A stretch of 29,193 bases of DNA from Brevibacillus sp. (lineage in GTDB: Bacteria; Bacillota; Bacilli; Brevibacillales; Brevibacillaceae). Positions within the stretch are counted from its first letter, which is position 1. Each line of letters begins with the position of its first letter. The stretch lies in NCBI GenBank assembly GCA_029240815.1, contig JARDZO010000039.1:1-29193 (forward strand), written 5' to 3'. The notes beneath the pieces are model-generated. The model ran no database searches and was not told where the DNA came from. It was given only the letters and a program-made list of their open reading frames with translations. Positions 7,097 to 14,779 of the stretch are shown one piece after another. Position numbers and translations under genes: made by a program.

Positions 7097-8062
7097 TTAG
7101 GTCGACTGATAGTATTGATGCAGCTCTGCCGCCATAGCTGCCAGCCGTTCGTTTAAGAAGGACGGTTCCTGTACACGAATGGCTTTTCCAAAAGCGAGCA
7201 GGAAGTGAGGAACCTGAGTATGGACAAGCTTCTCCTCCACTTGAAAATGAGCATGCTCATGGGAGCGCTCTACCAAATTACGTCCGAGAAACCAATGCCC
7301 GCACAAATCATTGATGGCCTGCCTTCTTCCTGTGATCTGTATGGAGATCGGTTTTTCTTGCTGATCTGAGTCGGATAAGAGACTGGTCAGAAAATATTGT
7401 CGAGCTGAAAATAAAGCAGGTCGTTGAAATGTCGAATCTGTAGGAGTCATCTTACCAATTCGATCGACACGAAAGCTGCGAATATCACCACGCAGATGAC
7501 AAAAAGCGACGATATACCAATTTGCTTTCCAGTGAACGAGTCCGTAGGGGTCAATCTGTCTGGTCTGCAATTCGTTCTGATAATTTTTCTGGTATTCAAT
7601 ACATAGGGTGAGCTCATTTGCCACGGAGATTTCCAGTTCTTGAAGGAGTGATGCAAGCAACGGATTCGCAGGCGGCAAAATGACTTCAAATCCTCTGCTG
7701 TGTCGCTCAATGGCTCCACGCTGTTCTTCATTGGTATACCGTTTGAGCTTGGCAATGGCGCGATCCAAATCCTCACCGAAAGGATACCCTGCCTCTTGGG
7801 CGAACACGGCTGCGTGAATCAATGATTTTTGTTCATTTAAATCAAAGAGAAGTGGTGCATCGGTAAAAGGCTGGAGCAGGCTGTATCCACCGTGATGTCC
7901 GGCATCTGCAACAATGGGGACTCCACTCGCACATAATGCATCGATGTAGCGGTAGACGGTTCGGATATTCATTTCCAATGCTTCCGCCAAATGCTTGGCA
8001 GTCAATCGCTTTCCTGTTTGTAACAGCCACAAAATAGAGAGCATGTTATCCGCTTTGGACAT
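7097..8062 (-). CDS. YafY-type transcriptional regulator (HTH + WYL domain)
   Basis: A 321-residue DNA-binding regulator. An N-terminal winged helix (about 5-60, with LTAKHLAEALEMNIRTVYRY) recognises DNA. The middle and C-terminal parts form a WYL ligand-sensing domain, with KANWYIVAFCHLRGDIRSFR around 179-198 and a C-terminal WCX-like extension. WYL domains respond to nucleic-acid fragments or small ligands. A GGAGAACGAG site precedes the ATG. It is probably the first gene of a two-gene operon with DinB. An inverted repeat just upstream (8091-8112) is a candidate site for autoregulation. Confidence 0.85.
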   Translation of the reverse strand: MSKADNMLSILWLLQTGKRLTAKHLAEALEMNIRTVYRYIDALCASGVPIVADAGHHGGYSLLQPFTDAPLLFDLNEQKSLIHAAVFAQEAGYPFGEDLDRAIAKLKRYTNEEQRGAIERHSRGFEVILPPANPLLASLLQELEISVANELTLCIEYQKNYQNELQTRQIDPYGLVHWKANWYIVAFCHLRGDIRSFRVDRIGKMTPTDSTFQRPALFSARQYFLTSLLSDSDQQEKPISIQITGRRQAINDLCGHWFLGRNLVERSHEHAHFQVEEKLVHTQVPHFLLAFGKAIRVQEPSFLNERLAAMAAELHQYYQST

Positions 8063-8090
8063 CTCGTTCTCCTTTTTTCCTATTGTCTGT

Positions 8091-8112
8091 ATTGTTTTCT
8101 TATTTTAACAAT
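8091..8112. promoter_or_regulatory. Inverted repeat upstream of the WYL regulator gene
   Basis: ATTGTT-N10-AACAAT is a perfect 6-base palindrome 29 bases before the regulator ATG, in the region expected for its promoter. It is a candidate autoregulatory operator. A/T-rich 6-mers occur by chance, so support is modest. Confidence 0.3.
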
Positions 8113-8227
8113 TACATGCGGTGGAGACCATGAAAAAAGAACCGAGTGGCCGTGGTGGAGGGACGGAAAAAGGAGAAAACGCTCCGGATTAGCAGGGACA
8201 CTCATTCCTGAGGAGCGGAGGGACTTA

Positions 8228-8263
8228 CATAAAGACCCTCCCGCGAGTTTCGCCGGAAGGGTC
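8228..8263 (-). terminator. Terminator of cadA
   Basis: On the minus strand GACCCTTCCGGCGA pairs with TCGCGGGAGGGTC, with one bulged base, around an AAC loop. The stem is strong but the T tail is short. It lies about 20 bases after the ATPase stop codon. Confidence 0.6.
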
Positions 8264-8282
8264 CCATTCCTACCATTCTCTT

Positions 8283-10532
8283 TTACGATTTCATCCTCAA
8301 CAGCCTCATGCTATTCAAAATCACGATCAGCGCTGCTCCTGTATCGCTCAGCACTGCCAGCCACAGGGTCAGCCACCCTGGGAAGATCAGGATGAGTGCC
8401 GCCAGCTTCACGATGATCGAGAACCAGATGTTTTGCTGGATGATCTGTAGCGCTTTGCGGCTGATGTTCACCGTGTGTGGGAGCTTCTCCAGATTGTCGG
8501 CCATGAGCACAATATCCGCTGTTTCCATCGCCGTATCCGTACCCGCACCACCCATGGCGATTCCCAGATCCGCGGTTGCCAGCGCCGGCGCATCGTTGAT
8601 CCCGTCCCCGACCATCGCCACTGTCTTGCCTTCTTGCTGCAGTTTTTTGATGGCCGCGACTTTATCCTCCGGCAACAGCTCCGCAAAATAACGGCTGACT
8701 CCTGTCAGCTTCGCCACCTTTGCGGCTGTCCCCTGGTTGTCACCAGTCAGCATGACAATCTCGTCAATTCCCGCTGCTTTCAGCTTGCCGATCGCGCTCA
8801 CGGAAATATCGCGAATCCTATCAGATACGGCAATCATGCCGATAATCGTCTCAGAGGTACCGATCACGACAATCGTGTTGCCTTCTTGCTGCAACGACTC
8901 GATCTGATCCGTCCACGCTGTGAGGGAAACTCCCTGTTCTGCAAAAAGAGCCGGTTTCCCTGCGTAGTGCGTTTCCCCGTCAATCGTGGCTTCCGCTCCT
9001 TTTCCGACGAGAACGCGAAAATCTTGGCCAGCCAAGGAGGCGATCTTCTTTTCGTTGGCATACGTCAGAATCGCCTGTGCAATCGGATGACGAGAGTGCT
9101 CCTCGATCGTTCGAGCGATCGCCAGCACTTCATTCTCCTTGTCCGGAGCTGCTACGATCCGGGAGACCTGCGGCTTGCCCACAGTCAACGTACCCGTTTT
9201 GTCAAAAGCAATCGCCGTAATCGCTCCTGCTTTTTCTAGGAAGGTGCCGCCTTTGATCAGCACGCCGTTTCGCGCTGCATTCCCAATCGCAGATACGATC
9301 GCCACCGGTGTCGAGATAACCAGCGCACATGGGCATGCTACAACTAACAGCTCTAGACCTTTATAGAACCAATCCCCCCACGTCCCCCAGCCAAACAACG
9401 GAGGAAATACAATAACGAGTAAAGCCAAAACGAGGACAATCGGTGTGTACAACGCTGCAAATTTATCGACAAACGCTTGGGTAGGAGCCTTTTTCTCCTG
9501 CGCTTCCTCGACCAGATGAATGATTTTCGCGATGGCCGTATCTTCGACGAGCCGAGTCACTCTCACTTCCAGCGACCCACTTTCGTTGACACTGCCCGCA
9601 AACACGGAATCGCCTGCCTGCTTATCTACCGGAATGGACTCGCCCGTAATCGGCGCCTGATTGACACTGGATACTCCTGCGAGGATGTCTCCGTCTAGAG
9701 GCACCTTTTCGCCCGGTTTGACTACGATAACATCTCCTACACCGACATCCTCCACAGGCAGTCTGACCATGGATGCTCCCTGCTTCACCCACGCCTCGGC
9801 AGGCGCCAGATCCATCAGGGCGCGTATCGAATCCCGTGTCTTCTCGATGGAGTTGGTTTGCAGCCAGTTTCCGATGGCGAACAACCAAACAACGGTCGCC
9901 CCTTCCAGCCACTCTCCGATCAAGGCTGCCCCAATCGCAGCCACGGACATCAGCACGTTCATGTCCAGCGAACCGCTTTTGATCGCGTAATAGGCACTGC
10001 GAGCAGGCCGGTAACCCCCGACAATCATGGATACGGCGTAACAAACGATCAAGATGGGCTCGGGCAAGTACGCCAATGAGCCTAAAAAGCCTAAGGCGAG
10101 CAGAATACCTGAAGTGACCGCGAGCTTGGTACCCACACCATCTGTTGGTTCCGCCTGCTGCGCTCTCCCCCGAGACAGTGGACTGGCCGCGTATCCAGCC
10201 TTGGACACCTCACTGACGATCGCTTCATCGGAGAGTCCTTCCTGTACAATCTGCATTTTTCCTGTAGAAAAATTCACGCTTACTTCCTGTACAGCCGCTA
10301 ACGATTTCATGTGTTTTTCTAGTGATTTCGCGCAAGAACTGCAATCCATCCCGACAATCCGGTATATCGCTCCCCCGGATAAACGCTCCATGCTGATCGC
10401 TCCAGCAGCAGCCGTCACTGTCCCGATGACAGGAGGCAATCTCATGCCCGAATGTTCCGAGCCTGACACAGATTCTGTGCCGCAATGGTGATGATCGCTA
10501 CAGCAGGTACTTTTCTTTTCGTCCTCTGACAT
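8283..10532 (-). CDS. cadA: Cadmium/zinc-exporting P-type ATPase
   Basis: A 749-residue P1B-type ATPase of the inner membrane that exports Cd(II), Zn(II) or Pb(II). The N terminus is Cys/His-rich (CCSDHHHCG, 10-17) and is followed by one heavy-metal-associated domain with GMDCSSC (Cys64, Cys67). The core has the TGES actuator (296-299), the CPC metal motif (400-402), DKTGTLT with the phosphorylated Asp444, the HP dipeptide (482-483) and GDGIND (642-647). CPC plus this arrangement is typical of CadA/ZntA rather than copper pumps. All motifs are intact. The promoter region carries a CadC-like operator (10584-10604). The CadC-like sensor gene is nearby but on the opposite strand and separated by one gene. 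Confidence 0.92.
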   Translation of the reverse strand: MSEDEKKSTCCSDHHHCGTESVSGSEHSGMRLPPVIGTVTAAAGAISMERLSGGAIYRIVGMDCSSCAKSLEKHMKSLAAVQEVSVNFSTGKMQIVQEGLSDEAIVSEVSKAGYAASPLSRGRAQQAEPTDGVGTKLAVTSGILLALGFLGSLAYLPEPILIVCYAVSMIVGGYRPARSAYYAIKSGSLDMNVLMSVAAIGAALIGEWLEGATVVWLFAIGNWLQTNSIEKTRDSIRALMDLAPAEAWVKQGASMVRLPVEDVGVGDVIVVKPGEKVPLDGDILAGVSSVNQAPITGESIPVDKQAGDSVFAGSVNESGSLEVRVTRLVEDTAIAKIIHLVEEAQEKKAPTQAFVDKFAALYTPIVLVLALLVIVFPPLFGWGTWGDWFYKGLELLVVACPCALVISTPVAIVSAIGNAARNGVLIKGGTFLEKAGAITAIAFDKTGTLTVGKPQVSRIVAAPDKENEVLAIARTIEEHSRHPIAQAILTYANEKKIASLAGQDFRVLVGKGAEATIDGETHYAGKPALFAEQGVSLTAWTDQIESLQQEGNTIVVIGTSETIIGMIAVSDRIRDISVSAIGKLKAAGIDEIVMLTGDNQGTAAKVAKLTGVSRYFAELLPEDKVAAIKKLQQEGKTVAMVGDGINDAPALATADLGIAMGGAGTDTAMETADIVLMADNLEKLPHTVNISRKALQIIQQNIWFSIIVKLAALILIFPGWLTLWLAVLSDTGAALIVILNSMRLLRMKS

Positions 10533-10583
10533 CTGCTCTCACCTATTTTCCAATCCACTATTTTGTCCTTATTCATTAGATAA

Positions 10584-10604
10584 CATTCAAACGAACATTT
10601 AATT
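10584..10604 (-). promoter_or_regulatory. CadC-type operator-like sequence at the cadA promoter
   Basis: Just downstream of the cadA -10, the minus strand has an imperfect dyad ending in TTTGAATG. It resembles the CadC operator of the staphylococcal pI258 type (TCAAATA dyad ending in TATTTGAATG), which lies in the same place relative to its -10. The left half is degenerate. It is a likely target of the CadC-like protein encoded at 11197-11586. Confidence 0.45.
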
Positions 10605-10636
10605 ATTATAGTATCCGAACCCTTCAGTTGGTTCAA
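10605..10636 (-). promoter_or_regulatory. cadA promoter with long spacer and dyad
   Basis: On the minus strand -35 TTGAAC (10631-10636) and a perfect -10 TATAAT (10605-10610) are 20 bases apart, longer than normal. The inverted repeat GAACC-N8-GGTTC (10617-10634) overlaps the -35 and the spacer. A 19-20 base spacer with an embedded dyad is the pattern of MerR-family activated metal promoters. No MerR gene is present in the window. Confidence 0.45.
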
Positions 10637-10695
10637 GATTAGAATTTGATTTTTCCGCCTATTTTTCGTACGACCTATTCGCTTTATGCACAAAT

Positions 10696-10730
10696 AAAAA
10701 AGACTCCCTTGTGGGAAGCCTCTGAAAGAT
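10696..10730 (-). terminator. Terminator after the zinc-ribbon gene
   Basis: On the minus strand AGGCTTCCC and GGGAGTCTT form a stem with one mismatch around ACAA, followed by a run of T. It begins at the stop codon of the zinc-ribbon gene and separates it from the cadA promoter. Confidence 0.65.
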
Positions 10731-11026
10731 TAACGAGCCGCATTTTCTTTGGGATTGGGTACGGTTTGCCAGCGTTCACCGCAGTCCAGACAAACACATT
10801 TGATCACTTTTCGCTTCTCTAGCGCCAAGCGAATGGCAAAGAGCACAAACGCACCAGATAGACCGAGAAACAGGAAGATCACCGGAGTTCCTTTTACGGA
10901 AATCCCAATCCAGGCCAACACAGCCAAGACCAATGCGTAGATGATGGTATAGAGAAGTCGATTGATCGACTCAGTAAAGTCTATTTTTTTGGATCGGCAT
11001 TTTGGACATTTTTGCAGTACGTTCAT
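10730..11026 (-). CDS. Small zinc-ribbon membrane protein, function unknown
   Basis: A 98-residue protein from the preferred start. CPKC (residues 7-10) and CVCLDCGERW near the C terminus supply two Cys pairs that could form a split zinc ribbon. Between them are two hydrophobic segments (about 24-45 and 50-68), so both ends should face the same side of the membrane, probably the cytoplasm. I chose the internal ATG at 11026 because GGGAGA lies seven bases before it. A longer reading to 11059 has no good site. I do not recognise a characterised family. It lies between cadA and the divergent cadC-like gene, which may be chance, or it may be a metal-linked membrane protein. Confidence 0.6.
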   Translation of the reverse strand: MNVLQKCPKCRSKKIDFTESINRLLYTIIYALVLAVLAWIGISVKGTPVIFLFLGLSGAFVLFAIRLALEKRKVIKCVCLDCGERWQTVPNPKENAAR

Positions 11027-11131
11027 GAATATCTCCCAATTCCTTTCCACGTCAAACATTCCGGTTAAACAAGTTAATCTTACACCAAAAAATGGGGGGA
11101 CACTACCACGTCATCAAAATGTCGTTTTTCC

Positions 11132-11160
11132 TTCCCAGTTTTCTTGGGAATGACTATAAT
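11132..11160 (+). promoter_or_regulatory. Promoter and dyad of the cadC-like gene
   Basis: TTCCCA (11132-11137) and a perfect TATAAT (11155-11160) are 17 bases apart. A perfect inverted repeat TTCCCA-N7-TGGGAA (11132-11150) covers the -35 and most of the spacer. That is a good position for a repressor site, so the gene may be autoregulated. The dyad does not resemble the A/T-rich CadC-like site at cadA. Confidence 0.5.
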
Positions 11161-11196
11161 AATAGGACATTGTAATGAGGCAAGAGGTGAATTCCG

Positions 11197-11586
11197 GTGT
11201 CTCCAAAAGAAGCGGACGATATCTGTGAAGTTCAGTGTTTTGATGATGAAAAAGTAAATCGTTTAAAGCCGTTCGCCGCCGAGTCTATTGGTGTCGCTAA
11301 AATTTTCAAGGCATTGGCTGATGATACTCGTGCCAAAATCATTCACATCCTGTCCTTGGAAGACGAGCTCTGTGTCTGTGATATTGCCGCTATTATCGGC
11401 AGCTCGATTGCCAATACGTCTCACCATTTGCGTTTGCTGCGTAATATGGGGCTTGCCAAGTATCGGAAAGAAGGAAAGCTCGTCTTCTATTCACTCGATG
11501 ATGACCACGTTCGCCACCTCATCTCAGCGGGCGTAGAACACGCCAAGGAACAGAGGGCTCCCGTGCATTCGGAAAACAACGGATGA
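11197..11586 (+). CDS. cadC: CadC-like ArsR/SmtB metal-sensing repressor
   Basis: A 129-residue winged-helix repressor that releases DNA on binding Cd, Pb or Zn. The alpha3N metal site is present as Cys10 and Cys14 in the N-terminal arm plus Cys59 and Cys61 in ELCVCD. This matches the four Cys of pI258 CadC in spacing. Residues for the second, alpha5 zinc site are also present: Asp102 and His104, with His115 and Glu118. The recognition helix is in SSIANTSHHLRLLRNMGLA. The start is GTG with an AGAGGTGA site before it. The gene diverges from the zinc-ribbon gene and faces away from cadA, an unusual arrangement because cadC and cadA usually form one operon. Confidence 0.88.
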   Translation: MSPKEADDICEVQCFDDEKVNRLKPFAAESIGVAKIFKALADDTRAKIIHILSLEDELCVCDIAAIIGSSIANTSHHLRLLRNMGLAKYRKEGKLVFYSLDDDHVRHLISAGVEHAKEQRAPVHSENNG

Positions 11587-11602
11587 CGAGGCATTGCATT
11601 AG

Positions 11603-11645
11603 AAAAGGATTACTCCCTGTACGTTGCGGAGTAATCCTTTTTCTT
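11603..11645 (+). terminator. Terminator of the cadC-like gene
   Basis: A perfect 14-base stem (AAAAGGATTACTCC with its complement) surrounds an 11-base loop and ends in a T run. It lies 17 bases after the stop codon. The A run on the other side could let it work in both directions. Confidence 0.85.
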
Positions 11646-11723
11646 TATCCCCTCTCGTCTGGGTGTTCCAGCGAAACCGGGAGCGCTGACGCAAGTTTCA
11701 CGGTCACACTCGGAGCCTGCCAC

Positions 11724-11768
11724 GCAAAAAAGCCGTCGCTGCACGCGGTGCTTGACGATGGCTTCTTT
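11724..11768 (-). terminator. Terminator of the alpha/beta hydrolase gene
   Basis: On the minus strand GAAGCC-A-TCG and CGA-C-GGCTT pair around an inner GCAC/GTGC stem, followed by six T. It lies about 22 bases after the hydrolase stop codon. Confidence 0.7.
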
Positions 11769-11789
11769 TCTCTCACGATTCCTTTTCGG

Positions 11790-12572
11790 CTAGGCTCTTA
11801 CAAACGCCGCAATGTCTTCTCCGATTTGCTGGGGGATCTCCCACTGGATGTTGTGACCGACGTCTGGGTAACGCTTGAACTCGGCATGGGGGATAGCTGC
11901 TTGTAACCGTACCTGATCCTCATAGGGAAATACAGCATCCTGCTCTCCCCAGATGATAAAGGTCGGTGTACGTATTTCTGAGAGACGTGCACTATTATCG
12001 TCCATCATCAGCATGTGGGTCGCATTCTTCCATACATGGATAGGGACAGCAGCTGTTTCCTCTTTCAACCTTGCCAGAAACTCTGGATCGACGGGGGTAG
12101 GGGTAGAGGTCCACTCTTCGAGAAATGCAGGATCGACCTTTTCTTGAAACTGCTGAATATTCTCCCACAGCCAGTCCAGCGTTTCATTTCCTGCCGTTTT
12201 GTCAGCTGAGCCTACTAGAATCAGGTTCGAAATGCGCTCTGGGTATTCCATCGCGATGTATTGGGCGATAAAGCTCCCCATCGAGTGACCTGCGATAGAT
12301 GCCTTCTCGATGTGCAAGGCATCCATAAAAGAAATGACATCATCGGAAAAGCCTGACAACGTATAGGGACCATCCGGAGCATCTGAATCACCATGCCCTC
12401 GCTGATCCAGCACATACACACGATAATCCTTGGCCAGCTCTGGCAAAGACAACGACCAGGATCGACTCGAATCGGTGAGACCGTGCAAGAGAATCAAGAC
12501 CTGCGCATCTTGTGGACCGGCTTCTACATATTTCATTTCCAAACCCGTTTTGAGGCTGATGGAGAGCTTCAC
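11790..12572 (-). CDS. Alpha/beta-fold hydrolase
   Basis: A 260-residue cytoplasmic hydrolase with a complete triad in the preferred numbering: nucleophile Ser97 in GHSMGS, Asp212 in WGEQDAVF and His240 in VGHNIQWE. The oxyanion-hole motif LLHGLTDSSRSW and DQRGHGDSD are typical of the esterase, lactonase and C-C hydrolase branch. The substrate cannot be told from sequence. I chose GTG at 12572 because AAGGGTGA lies five bases before it. A longer ATG reading to 12620 has no ribosome site. It lies between terminators on both sides and appears to be a single-gene unit. Confidence 0.85.
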   Translation of the reverse strand: MKLSISLKTGLEMKYVEAGPQDAQVLILLHGLTDSSRSWSLSLPELAKDYRVYVLDQRGHGDSDAPDGPYTLSGFSDDVISFMDALHIEKASIAGHSMGSFIAQYIAMEYPERISNLILVGSADKTAGNETLDWLWENIQQFQEKVDPAFLEEWTSTPTPVDPEFLARLKEETAAVPIHVWKNATHMLMMDDNSARLSEIRTPTFIIWGEQDAVFPYEDQVRLQAAIPHAEFKRYPDVGHNIQWEIPQQIGEDIAAFVRA

Positions 12573-12677
12573 CGCGATCACCCTTCTACCCGTTTTGCTT
12601 GAGACGCATTCGCCTTCCATCCCATGCTATGTCATAGGTCAAGTAGATAGAACAAGCTCTTTGCTTGCTGCAACAAA

Positions 12678-12703
12678 GCAAAAAGGCAGGTGTTACCCTG
12701 CCC
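12678..12703 (-). terminator. Terminator at the end of the BCCT operon
   Basis: On the minus strand GGCAGG-N6-CCTGCC is followed by TTTTT. It lies 18 bases after the BCCT stop codon and marks the end of the seven-gene operon that starts at 20502. Confidence 0.85.
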
Positions 12704-12720
12704 TGATAAGGAAAGTGATG

Positions 12721-14298
12721 CTAAACTTCTGAGGCGTTTACGTTTTCGTAAACTTCCTTGTCCTGTGGAGCCTTCTTTTTGATAATTCCCTGTTCCTCCG
12801 CTAGTTGTCCAGCTACTTTTGGCGCCAACCAACACATCGGTGCCAAAATCAATGATACCGGAACAGCGGTGACCACAATGAACGATTGAAGGGCATCAAT
12901 TCCCCCATTTCCAATGGACAGCAGGATGGCTGCAATCACCCCCATCATCAATGCCCAAAACATTCGAAGACCGACTGTTGGATTGTTGTTGCCGGTAACA
13001 GCAGCAGAAATCGTATAAGCCATCGAATCGGAGGTGGTAATCACAAACAAAATCGTCAAGACCAGAAAGGCTGGCCCAATAAGCGAGGATAAGGGAAGAT
13101 ACTTCGTAATGGAAATCATCGCTGCAGGTAATCCCGCATCCTGCAAAGGACCAGCAATCGATCCTGGGCTCAGCATTTCAAATGATATCCCGGTTCCCCC
13201 GAGAACCGTAAACCAGAAGCAAGTTACGATAGGAGCAATGATCGCTACTGCCATAATAATTTCTCTGATCGTCCGCCCACGAGAGATACAGCTAATAAAG
13301 ATGGCCATCATAGGTCCGTATCCGATAAACCAGCCCCAGAAGAAAATCGTCCATCCACCTAGCCATGCCGAATCCCCACGGAATGTGCTCATTGGCATAA
13401 ATTCCTGCAAGTACGTACCGAACGAAGAGACGAAAGCGTTTACAATAAATTCACCAGGACCGAAGAACAAGATGAAAGCCATGAGAACAATCGCGAGAAT
13501 CACATTGAAATTACTTAAAAACTCAATCCCTTTATGAAGCCCAGTGGCTGCTGAAATGGAGGACACGGCTACCACACTGATAATAATGTACAGCTGAGTC
13601 ATATACGTATCGGGAATCCCCATGATTTCCTGCAATCCATAGCTCGCTTGTAGGCCCAGAAAACCAATCGGCCCAATGGTACCCGCGACAACAGCCAGAA
13701 TAGAGAAAGAATCGACCGCTGATCCCAGTATACTTTTGGTCATAATTTTTTCGCCAAAGATCGGATACAGCAAGGTTCGTGGTTTTAACGGCATGCCTTT
13801 ATGATAATGACCGTACATAATGACCACGGTACTAAGCGTTCCCAGAACCGCCCACGCCAGGAATCCCCAATGCATAAACGACTGCGCCAACGCTGGATTG
13901 ACTGCCTCTGCGGTTCCTGACTGCATTCCTTTAAAAAGAGGCGGCAAGCTAGTAAAGTGATAGATGGGTTCGGCAGCTGCCCAAAATACGCCCCCACCCG
14001 CAAGCAGTGTAGTCATCGTCATCGCCAGCCATTTGAACGTCGTAAATTCTGGACGATCCAATTTCCCCAGCTTTACCTGTCCGTATTTGGAAAACGCCAG
14101 AAAAATTGCGATGAAAAAAGTTGCCAATAGGAGAACTTGCCAAAACGCTCCGAAATACTTGATAGACAAGGCAAAAGAGGTATTTACAAAGGCAGATACA
14201 GCATCCATGCTGATAGCTGCTACGATGACAAAAATCAGCAACAGTCCACCGCTGACTCCAAAAACAGGCCAGTCCAATTGGGATACCCTATTCTTCAT
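12721..14298 (-). CDS. BCCT-family transporter (betaine/carnitine/choline type)
   Basis: An inner-membrane secondary transporter of 525 residues with about 12 hydrophobic helices. BCCT proteins import quaternary ammonium and related zwitterions using Na+ or H+. Family signatures are the VFWAAAEPIYHF segment of the substrate-binding helix and GGWTIFFWGWFIGYGPMM further on. The usual final Trp of the signature WTxxxWxWW is Phe here. The usual ARISRGRTIRE reads SCISRGRTIRE. Both differences suggest a substrate other than plain betaine. GTG at 14301 is possible, but ATG at 14298 is better spaced from AAGGAGG. It is the last gene of the operon, 20 bases after RidA, so its substrate is probably what the upstream enzymes degrade. 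Confidence 0.88.
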   Translation of the reverse strand: MKNRVSQLDWPVFGVSGGLLLIFVIVAAISMDAVSAFVNTSFALSIKYFGAFWQVLLLATFFIAIFLAFSKYGQVKLGKLDRPEFTTFKWLAMTMTTLLAGGGVFWAAAEPIYHFTSLPPLFKGMQSGTAEAVNPALAQSFMHWGFLAWAVLGTLSTVVIMYGHYHKGMPLKPRTLLYPIFGEKIMTKSILGSAVDSFSILAVVAGTIGPIGFLGLQASYGLQEIMGIPDTYMTQLYIIISVVAVSSISAATGLHKGIEFLSNFNVILAIVLMAFILFFGPGEFIVNAFVSSFGTYLQEFMPMSTFRGDSAWLGGWTIFFWGWFIGYGPMMAIFISCISRGRTIREIIMAVAIIAPIVTCFWFTVLGGTGISFEMLSPGSIAGPLQDAGLPAAMISITKYLPLSSLIGPAFLVLTILFVITTSDSMAYTISAAVTGNNNPTVGLRMFWALMMGVIAAILLSIGNGGIDALQSFIVVTAVPVSLILAPMCWLAPKVAGQLAEEQGIIKKKAPQDKEVYENVNASEV

Positions 14299-14321
14299 CA
14301 CATTCTCCTCCTTTTGTGGAT

Positions 14322-14765
14322 CTATTCGACTTCAACGACCATTTCCAGCTCAATAGCTGCCCCTCTTGGCAAAATGGCTCCGATAGATGTTCTCGCATGA
14401 GAGCCTGTTTCTTTACCAAAAACGGATACAAGGAGGTCAGAGGCACCATTCATGACTTTGGCATGAGAGGTAAAATCCATCGTACAATTGATAAATGCCA
14501 ATACCTTCACAAACTTTTTGACTCGTGAAAGCTCCCCGATTTCTTGTTTAATCGTAGCGATCGCTTGAAGGGCTGCTTCCTGTGCTGCCTCGTACCCTTG
14601 TTCGACCGAAATTTCCTGTCCCAATTTTCCGACATAATCATAGGAAAGATTGCCAGATAGGAAAAGGAGATTTCCTGTCTGCACAGCCAGTTCGTAATTC
14701 CCCCCCTTTTCCTTTTTCTCTGGCAGGGTAATCCCCAATTCTTGTAAACGCTGTTCCGGCTTCAT
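14322..14765 (-). CDS. RidA/YjgF-family protein
   Basis: A 147-residue protein of the RidA superfamily, whose best-known members hydrolyse reactive enamines and imines to ketones or aldehydes and ammonia. The conserved catalytic Arg is present (Arg125 in HARTSIGA), followed by LPRGAAIELEMVVEVE, the usual C-terminal strand. NCTMDFTSHAKVMNGASDLL is typical of the subgroup found in catabolic operons. It lies 15 bases after the IclR gene and 20 before the BCCT gene. In this operon it suggests that an imine or enamine is formed from an amine-containing substrate. A GGGAGATCAAGG site precedes the ATG. Confidence 0.88.
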   Translation of the reverse strand: MKPEQRLQELGITLPEKKEKGGNYELAVQTGNLLFLSGNLSYDYVGKLGQEISVEQGYEAAQEAALQAIATIKQEIGELSRVKKFVKVLAFINCTMDFTSHAKVMNGASDLLVSVFGKETGSHARTSIGAILPRGAAIELEMVVEVE

Positions 14766-14779
14766 CCTTGATCTCCCTT

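Noticed and set aside
8130..8192. Plus-strand 20-residue ORF with a GGTGGAG site (MKKEPSGRGGGTEKGENAPD)
   Set aside because: Low-complexity peptide, no clear promoter or conservation evidence, and it lies between two minus-strand genes. It cannot be supported from sequence alone.
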